Program-made: the position numbers and the translations under genes | The notes under the pieces: generated by a model | The model's database searches: none | Told to the model about the DNA's origin: nothing | What the model saw: only the letters and a program-made list of their open reading frames with translations | DNA from: Piliocolobus tephrosceles | Taxonomy: Eukaryota; Chordata; Mammalia; Primates; Cercopithecidae | DNA length: 64,000 bases | Direction of reading: 5' to 3' | NCBI RefSeq assembly: GCF_002776525.5 | Contig: NC_045434.1 | Span: 120,023,154 to 120,087,153, forward strand | Part shown: piece after piece, positions 56,546-64,000 of the stretch | How positions within the stretch are numbered: the first letter of the stretch is position 1 | Layout of the letters: every line of letters begins with the position of its first letter

Positions 56546-58319
56546 GAAACGAAGGAAGAAAGGACGCTTTTGCAAATACCTATGGTAGAAGAGACTCAGT
56601 TTGTATCTCTCCATTTCTGATCTCAGGCTATGGCCAAATTTCCAGGCTATGCAACCAACTAAAAATTCAAATCACCAGATTTCTAAATATGTTTTCCCAT
56701 TGATTCATAGGCTGTTATTTTCTGTGCAGCCTGTGTATCTGCAGCCATCTGGGAAAAACAGAGCTGCCGCAGTAGACAAGCAAGGTAAGTCCTTTCCCAA
56801 GAGCCCACCTTGTGCTTGCTGACAGATACAGGGAAAAGGAGAGCGTTGATTGTAGAGGGCCTTACAGATGGTTGAATTTTTTGGATAGTAAAAATGAAAG
56901 CAAGGAGTACCTATGCTCTTATAAACAAATCATCAAAACACATTATTAAGAAGGCATGCTATTTAGCATAGAAATGTACAGACCACCGTTTTATACAACG
57001 CAATAATATTTAGATTTTAAAGTGTATGTAGAATAATAAAAAAGTACCTACTTTCAACAATGCTGCAGTTCTATTCCATTGTTTTGGACTTTTCTGCCTG
57101 TGACTTGCTGAAATAGAGCCTTTCATCATTCATAGCATGTCTTCTCAAAAAATACCATACTTCTCCTCTGTGCAAAAACATAGCTTCTATTACAAGGGAA
57201 AAGGCACCTTAAATCTTACAAACCATAAAAATTCATTTTGTATCACATTTTTAAAATTTATTATGAATTTAATATTTTTCCCTTGGCATAACCATTTTCC
57301 AAGTGGATTTTTTTTCAGTTGTTTAATGTTAACCACTACTATTTCCTAAAACATTTTCTCTTTCTTTACTTTCTCTTCTCTACCATCACTCTTTCCTATT
57401 TCTTTGTAATCTGCAAATAAAATCCTAAGTATATTAGATCTGTTCTATTTAAAATAATTCTTGGAGAAAAGCCCCTTGGAAATTAAGGAATTATACAGGC
57501 CAATACTATAACTCATCTATCTTATACATTTCTCATTTAGAATGTGAGTTCTTTTTGAAGTGGATACATCTAAATTTTCATGTTCCTTGTTGTATAACTA
57601 TAAAAAGCAAGCAAGGAAAGAGAAGGAAATATCTTCAGACAATGCGAATTAATTGCAGTTGAATCAGTAGTCTTAATTCTCAGTTACAACCAAGGCATTT
57701 TTAGGATTAATATGTATAATTTTTTTTTTAAATTCTGAAAGTAGATCTTCCTATGAAGAGAAACAGGAATCCATTGCTGATGCTAATTTTTCTGAGAAGA
57801 CTACTGGTCAGTTCTACCTGGCATGCAGCTTCCTTCTCTTTGACAACAACAAAGACTATTTTAATCTTCCTGGCATCAGCGCTTTGTCAGTAATCTGAAG
57901 GACAAGAGGATGCAGTAAAGCAACAATAAGTAACTATGACCTCATATGCGGAGCCTAGAATTATAAGGAAAGAGTCAGAAATACACTCCATATTGTCATC
58001 ATTCTTCGTACATGCTCATATATGGGGCATACACAGATGGGCAAATCAGGTCCCAAGCAAAATAGATTACATATGATTCTGAATTAGGTACAGCTTTGTG
58101 ACTTTGGTGGCTAACTCACTTGAATCTGACATGTAGCAGCTCTCAGCCTCAGTCTCCCTCAGATATTTGAAGCCGTATTGCAAAAGATTCAAACACTACA
58201 GAGGCTTCAGAAGTGCTAGACTCTTCCTTCACCTCTTACATATTTACCCCCACACTAAACAAGGATTGAACTGTTAATAATTTGTTGGGTTTCTGTGAAG
58301 GCCTTTTCTTCTTCTTCCT
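56546..58319. other. Mostly unique DNA
   Basis: Nothing recognised. 57780-57960 contains ACAACAAAG (SOX-like) words in a well-mixed stretch; no claim beyond that. Confidence 0.45.
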
Positions 58320-58617
58320 CCTTTTTTTTTTTTTTTTTTTTTTTTAGACAGGGTCTTGCTTTGTTGCCCAGGCTAGAGTGCAATAGCAAGATCTTGGCTC
58401 ACTGCAACCTCTAGCTCCCAGGCTCAAGGGATCCTCCCACCTCACCCCACAAGTCAAGTAGCTAGGACCACAGGCACATATCACCATGTCTAGCTGATTT
58501 TTTAGAGTCAAGGTCTCACTTATTGCCCAGACTGGTCTCAAACTCCTGGGCTCTAGCGATCCTTCTGCTTCAGTCTCCCAAAGGGCTGGGATTACAGGAG
58601 TGAGCCACCAGTGTGAT
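58320..58617 (-). mobile_element. AluJ, antisense
   Basis: Poly(T) start, 'GTTGCCCAGGCTAGAGTGC', 'AACTCCTGGGCTCTAGCG', diverged throughout. Confidence 0.9.
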
Positions 58618-59053
58618 GGCTAGTCCTTTTTTTTTATGTCACCACTTGGATATAAATATAGAGAAAACCTTGATCTTCTTATTGTATGAATGGAGTAATA
58701 CAGCTTTGGTGATTATGGTAGATTACATGGTTGTTGCCTACTATTGGGTCCTCTCCTTAAAAGGATAGCACACATCCTTGTCTATTGCAGTATGATTTGC
58801 AGTTCCTCCCAATATGTACATCTGAGAGAGTGGAAATTTACATAGGCAATTTGAACTTCCCATCTGGATCTCAGAAAAGTCTGAAACAAAGTGACGTAAA
58901 ACTTCCAGGGATTGTCATATGAATGATGGTGCTGTTCTCTAAATCAGGGAACCATGGAGAAGGGCCAGCATCCCAGTTACTGTGACTGTGTTAGAGATAG
59001 AGGAATAAAAAGTGCTTTTCCTTCTACATTAACACTAAACACATCCCACTTCA
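58618..59053. other. Unique spacer; last ~50 bases probably ERVL leader
   Basis: Nothing recognised except that, read on the minus strand, the bases next to 59054 (AAGTGGGATG nearby) fit the start of an ERVL internal region. Confidence 0.4.
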
Positions 59054-59065
59054 CTTCTGACACCA
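59054..59065 (-). promoter_or_regulatory. tRNA-Leu primer-binding site of an ERVL element
   Basis: CTTCTGACACCA on the plus strand is TGGTGTCAGAAG on the minus strand, an exact match to the tRNA-Leu primer site that gives ERVL its name. It lies two bases past the LTR end. Confidence 0.85.
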
Positions 59066-59067
59066 GA

Positions 59068-59959
59068 TGTGTCAGGGAGTTCCCCACACAGCAAACAATT
59101 CTCCAGCAGACACCAACTGGGTGTCCTATAATTTAACACAATTCTGACACTATCTCCTTGGAGTTAGAGTCAGATCCCACAGGTTAAGGGCTCAGTCCCA
59201 CAAGATTTCTCCCACTTCAGGTGCCAGTTTCAAGTAGTAGGTTGTCACCTACACTTCTGACAAACTAGCTATACATCAACGTTCCCCAAACCCCCTCCTT
59301 TGATTTTCTAGAATGGCTCACAGAATTCAGCAAAACACACTTTCTGGTTTATTATATTAATTAAAAATATGATAAATGATACAGTTGAGCATCTAGATAG
59401 AAGAGAAGGTATGTGGGAAGGGGTGTGGCGCTTCTATGCCCTCTCTGGACACCATCCTCCAGGCACCTTCATGTGTTCAACTATCTGGAAGCTCCCCAAA
59501 CCCTGTTTTTTGAACTTTTATGGAAGCTGTATTACATAGTCATAAATGATTACACCATTGGCCATTGGTTATCAATTCAGCCTTCAGCTCCTATCCCATT
59601 CTTGGAGGTTCAGTGTTGGGGATGGAAGTTCCAACCCTCTAATCACATGATTGGTTCCCCCTGGCAACCAGCCCCCATCCAAGACTCTCCAGGATCCCAC
59701 CCAGAGTTACCTCATTAGAACAAAAGATGCACCTTTCACTCAGGGAACACTGAGAGATTTACAGCTCCATGTCGGATGCTCTTATAACTCAGAAAATTAC
59801 AAAAATTTGGGGGACTCGTCTCAGAATATTTGAGCTCTAACTCAAATATTAAAACAAAAGATTCTCCTAGTACCCCATCTCCAAAGGTATTAGAAGCTGT
59901 CTCAGGAACTGGAGGCAGAAACCAAATATATATTTCTTATTATTAATCACAATACCCCA
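59068..59959 (-). mobile_element. ERVL-type LTR, near complete
   Basis: 892 bases with TG...CA ends. On the minus strand: 'AATAAGAAATATATATTTGG', 'CACATTGGCC'-like CCAAT region, TATA-like CATAAAAGTTC near 59515, 'ATATAATAAACCAG' poly(A) signal near 59350, 'CTTAACCTGTGGGATCTGAC'. The tRNA-Leu site follows. Same family as the two LTRs bracketing the provirus at 7.5-20.3 kb. Little internal region is left. Confidence 0.8.
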
Positions 59960-60500
59960 AAACTTAGTGCCTTAAAATAACAACCACATTGTGTCATGTT
60001 CTCTCACGGTCTGAGATTTGACGGGCTCCAGTGGGGCACTTCTCCCTCAGACTTTCTTACGTGGTTGTAGGCAGAGGGTGGCTTGTTCACATATCTGGTA
60101 CCTGGTCCCAGAGAGACTGAGGCATCTGGTGGCCGGAGCAGCTGAGGATCCTCCCACATGTTTCTCTGTCTCCATGTTGTCTCTCCACATGTTCTCTCCA
60201 GTATGATCACTTCAGCTGGGTGTCTTCCATGACAGTTTAGGGCTTCTAAGGTTCCTGTGCCAAGAGAGTGACTCATCCATGAGCTGCATCCTCTTTATGG
60301 CCTCAGAAGTCCTATAGCATCACTTCCCCTGTACCCTGTTAGTACAAGCAGAAGTCACAGGCCCAGTAACAAAAATTCAAGGGGAAAGAACACAGATCCC
60401 CATCTCTTTGTGGGAGGAGCATCTTATTTTAAGAAGCACGTGGCAGATGGGATATATATCTCTAGCATCTCTTTGGAAAATATAATCTGCCACAACCAGA
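59960..60500. mobile_element. Old interspersed repeat, family not assigned
   Basis: 'GTGCCTTAAAATAACAACCAC', 'GGTCTGAGATTTG', 'GCAGAAGTCACAGGCCC', 'ATAATCTGCCACAACC' are words of a common old LTR- or MER-type repeat; name and strand not certain. Confidence 0.4.
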
Positions 60501-61871
60501 TTTAGGAGCCTAGTAAAATAGGTTATAGGGATATTGTCAAAATGCCTGGGAATTAAAAATTATGATTGCCATTGTTAAAATCACAACCTAGTTAAACATT
60601 TTCACCCAAACTACTGGTAAAAGTTGAAATGATGAGTATAAAATTAAGCCATAATCATGTATTTCTTTTTCATTAAGGGACAGCATTTTACTTATCTTTA
60701 TATCACTTGAATATGTATATTAATAAAGATTTACATGAATAAGTTCACTGATCTCTACTATTCAAAACTTTTTTCCTGATCTTTTCAGAAGCTGATTGCT
60801 AAAAACATGTAAAGCTCAGTATAAATAAGATTAATGGAAAGACTTTATTAGAAATACATTGATAAATTGTTCATAATAAACCTAATTTCCTTACCTTCTG
60901 GGAATAGAGTAAACATATAACAGGAGAAAACAGGACTCTAAACCAAGTTATATATTCTGAAAGCTGCAAGTTTCTGGGATTCGTGTACTATACAAAAGCA
61001 AAAGACACCATAGAGAATACAGCCATACATAAGAAAGTAATCAGACAGAGATTTCTGTCAGCGTTTCTGAATTATTTACAACAAATTGATCTCAGTTATT
61101 CTTTTAATGCAATTCAGAATATTCAGTTATAAAAGTAATCATGTTTTCAATAATGAAGATAAGAATGCCCAAATCAAAATACTAATAAGGGATTTACAAT
61201 TGCATGAAGGCCGACACATAAATTCATGGACAAAATTTCTAGTTATGAACTGTTCCATCAGCTACTGATTTGTTGTACAAAAATTGCTACATCCACTCTA
61301 TTGGATTAAAGTTAACTGAGCAATATGAGGCATTAATAGACACAGAAACCATTTTGCCAATATTGTCATGTTTGTCCAATTCCTAATGAAACAAAACAGA
61401 TTTACTATTGAATGTAAAATCCTAACCTTTATATTGGTATTGTATAGAAGGCATATTTTTAAAAGAACTAAACATCACATTATTTTCTATTCTTAAGTAT
61501 TGATACCTGAATATTACATGTTAAGCATTCCGCCTATTGGGTAACAATAGGATAAATAAAATTTTATTTGCTAATTAATCTAAGATACTGTGATTTTGCC
61601 CCAAAAAGTTCTAAAACTCATCTGCCAAACTCCCAGTTAGCTGGAAAATTTCACACCTGGCAGACTTGCCTTAACGTCTCTTGAAAGTAAAAGTGTTAGG
61701 TCATATAACTAAAAGATCTAGGATAAATCTTTCAGTGCACTCAGAGTCAGCAACTCAGATAATGTTATCATAGCCTCTCTTTCACTGCCTGTATTGAATG
61801 TAGTCTCTCTCTCTCAGAGAGAGCCCTTCCAGTGTCCTGGCTTGAAACACTGGGGTTTGCTTTATAACACT
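60501..61871. other. Non-repetitive A/T-rich spacer
   Basis: Nothing recognised. An AGAGAGAG/CTCTCTCT pair forms a small hairpin near 61802-61825. Confidence 0.5.
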
Positions 61872-62035
61872 TCAGCAAGCAGGTAAAGAGAAGAAGAAAG
61901 GAGAGGGACGGGGAGAGGTGATGAGAGTGGAACAGAAGGGTCCGGGAAGGGAAGAGAAAGGATGGAGGGAAACAGAACTGGAGAGGGAGGGGAGAAAAGA
62001 AAGAAGAGTAGAGGAACAAGAAAAAGACAAATGCA
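61872..62035 (+). repeat. Purine-rich (GA-rich) tract
   Basis: About 160 bases almost entirely A and G on the plus strand, with only scattered pyrimidines. Confidence 0.9.
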
Positions 62036-62689
62036 ATCAGTGTGGAAACATGTTAACTGTTGAATCTGGGTGATAAGTATTAATATGTAGGGATTCATTA
62101 CATTCTTCTCCCTGACACCACAGGTTTTAAATTTTTCAAATCTTTTTAAATTTAAGTTTTAATTTACGAAGCACCGATCCAGAAAAAAATGAAGGACTAC
62201 AACAAGGAAGAAGAAGGCACATGACCAAGCAGAGGAGAGGTCCTGCACAGGAAGATGGTGTGGTCCAAAGATGACCCTGTGCAACAGCCCTGGAGGGAAG
62301 TAGACCGGAGCGGAAGGATCAATGCACCAGAGTAAAGAGGCGCGGCAGTGAGGACAGGAATAATTGACAGATCATCAGACATGATTAAACCATTTGGGGA
62401 AAGTTTATTAACTGTGTACAGGAGATCTAATGGAGCATTTGGAAAAGATAAGAATAGGTCTATAGGAGACTAAGGAACTAAAACACATAAAGCAGTTTTT
62501 AATTTCAAAAAAAATGTTTTTAAGTAACAAAAAAGGGAATATAGAGCATAATAAAGGGAATCGTAGTATATTAGCAGGCTATTCAGTAAAATATATTTTC
62601 TACCTAATCATGTAAGGATTGATATGTTGTTCCTGTTGCAGTAAGATTGTGGCCTAATTAATTATAGTAGACAAAGAAAGGTAATAAAT
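62036..62689. other. Non-repetitive spacer
   Basis: Nothing recognised; 62195-62340 is more G/C-rich than its surroundings. Confidence 0.45.
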
Positions 62690-62852
62690 TTCGCCCAATG
62701 CATCTGTAATCTCAGCACTTTGGGAGGCTGAGGCAGGGGAATACCTTGAGCCCAGGAGTTTGAGGCTGCAGTGAGCTATGTTCATGATCCTGCACTCCAG
62801 CCTGGGCAGTAAAGTAAGACCCTGTTTCACAAAAAAAGGAAAAAGAAAAAAT
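62690..62852 (+). mobile_element. Free left Alu monomer (FLAM-like)
   Basis: 'GCATCTGTAATCTCAGCACTTTGGG' like start (trimmed), 'GAGGCTGCAGTGAGCTATG', 'CCTGCACTCCAGCCTGGGC', A-rich end. Single arm only. Confidence 0.8.
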
Positions 62853-63544
62853 TGGAGGAAGTGGTAGAGAGTTAAATCATCAGCTGTCATAAAAGGAAGT
62901 CATAGAAAATGTCTAAAACTTTGGAATCAAGTAATTACAATATATTGAAATTAATATTAGAACAGAGAGTAAAAAGAGTTAAAAGCAGTCTACTCTGATG
63001 TGAGAAATAGGGCACAAACTGCTACTTTTCATTAGAATCCTTGGGTAATATTTGTAACTATGCATGTATTGTATTGACAACATTTATTTAAGAGTAAAAC
63101 TAAGTTTATGAACCAAGAAAAACCAAAATTGAAGTAATTTTTTAAAAAAATTGTCCATGGAAATGGCTGGTTCAGTTTTATCCTTTAGCTCAAGGGTTTG
63201 AAAAGTACCAAAGATACTGGGGAAAATGAGCCCTAATGTCCGCCTTTGACCACGGAAAGGCAGGGTCTCCAACAGATCACCATTAGGCATCAGTAAGTTC
63301 AGGAAAGAAATAATTCCCTGAGGGCTCTTAGTTATCCTGTCCCATGGTGGAGAATAAGGGTGGTCTTAAATGAAAACATTATTCCAATAAATGAATCACC
63401 CAGCTTATAGAATAGCTTAGAAATCCATGGAAGTTTAATTGATTTGAATTAGGTTTTGCAAACATAGTGTTATAATCTCAAGTATGCCTTTGTGAATCCT
63501 TTCAGGATTTTAGTAGCAATGGACCCAAGGGGTGGGAGTGTGAG
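62853..63544. other. Non-repetitive spacer
   Basis: Nothing recognised. Confidence 0.5.
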
Positions 63545-63665
63545 CTTGGTGGAATAGAAAGAGCACTGAAACAGAAACCATGAGATCTGGTTTCTTACTC
63601 CAACTAAACATGCAACACTAGGATGTGACTTAAATGTTCTGAGCCATAGTTTGCTCGTTTTAATT
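63545..63665 (+). mobile_element. MIR-family SINE
   Basis: 'GTGGAATAGAAAGAGCACTG', 'ATGAGATCTGGTTTCTTAC', 'GATGTGACTTAAATGTTCTG' follow a MIR-type SINE. Confidence 0.6.
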
Positions 63666-64000
63666 CCCTTCAAGTTTGAAAATACTATGATTTGGAACTT
63701 GCTACCCATGAGAAATGCTATAGTATATAAGTACAAAGTAGAAGCTTGAAATTATTTTGTTTTGTCTTCCTTTTGAATTTTAGGCCCATTTGTCTCATGT
63801 TTATTTGGAAATGTGAGTATTCAGGATTTATAAAGAGAATATATTGAACATATAATAACCTCAGCAAAAATAGTTGCAGACAAAAGCTAGAAAGGGTTCT
63901 TAAGGCCAAAAGTAGCAGAATACCTTGTCCTTTAGTTTCCAAGTGCATTTTGACATGAAAACACTCATAGAAAATGTAAAGGGCAAGATAAAACAATGGC
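63666..64000. other. Non-repetitive spacer to window end
   Basis: Nothing recognised. Confidence 0.45.

Noticed and set aside
1..64000. CRISPR arrays, bacterial operons, tRNA/rRNA/snRNA genes
   Set aside because: None seen; regular spaced repeats here are microsatellites and transposons of a primate genome.

Overview
This is a stretch of primate nuclear DNA, most likely from an Old World monkey. It has dense Alu, L1, L2, MIR and LTR insertions, A/T-rich spacers and an assembly gap of 400 N. The Old World monkey call rests on two young AluY copies (18009-18311 and 40769-41075). Both carry the 'GATCCGGCCACTG' right-arm variant, the 'CTAGCC..GCGAGGTGGCG' or equivalent middle, and the 'AAGCCTGTAATCC' head. 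I know these from cercopithecid AluY lineages, not from human AluY ('GATCGCGCCACTG'). I see no protein-coding exon, tRNA, rRNA, snRNA or CRISPR array that I could defend. The window looks intergenic or deep-intronic.

Layout. 1-7.5 kb: an old antisense L1 cut by three Alus, a possible hAT-like zinc-finger remnant, a second old antisense L1, a Tigger-like fragment and Alus. 7.5-20.3 kb: the most structured part. A decayed ERVL-type provirus on the + strand has a 5' LTR remnant followed by a degenerate tRNA-Leu primer-binding site, gag, pol and integrase remnants, and a 3' LTR. Other elements have landed in it: two MER52-like LTRs, a MER4-like LTR, an LTR7 (HERV-H type) solo LTR that itself holds another solo LTR, an MST-type LTR, a further LTR, three L1s and eight full or partial Alus. 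Several insertions have intact target-site duplications, so part of the order of events can be read. 20.3-33.7 kb: mostly unique DNA with MIR, L2, MER5 and a few Alus. 33.7-38.5 kb: a long sense L1 (end of ORF1, degenerate ORF2, 3' end) followed by an antisense L1 piece. 38.5-45 kb: two copies of one LTR-like family in opposite orientation, the second monkey-type AluY, an isolated L1 5' UTR and a nearly identical 82-bp direct repeat. 45-55 kb: quiet DNA, a sense L1 with a nested Alu, the N gap inside a TA/TG microsatellite, and an unexplained inverted repeat of about 100 bp. 55-64 kb: an old L1M, another ERVL LTR with an exact tRNA-Leu primer-binding site, a purine-rich tract and mostly unique DNA.

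No genes act together here. The functional content is transposon history plus possible regulatory sequence: LTR promoters and a few unique segments that might be conserved. Family names are by-eye recognition. Where I knew the sequence type but not the name, I say so. Boundaries without a target-site duplication are good to roughly 10-30 bases.
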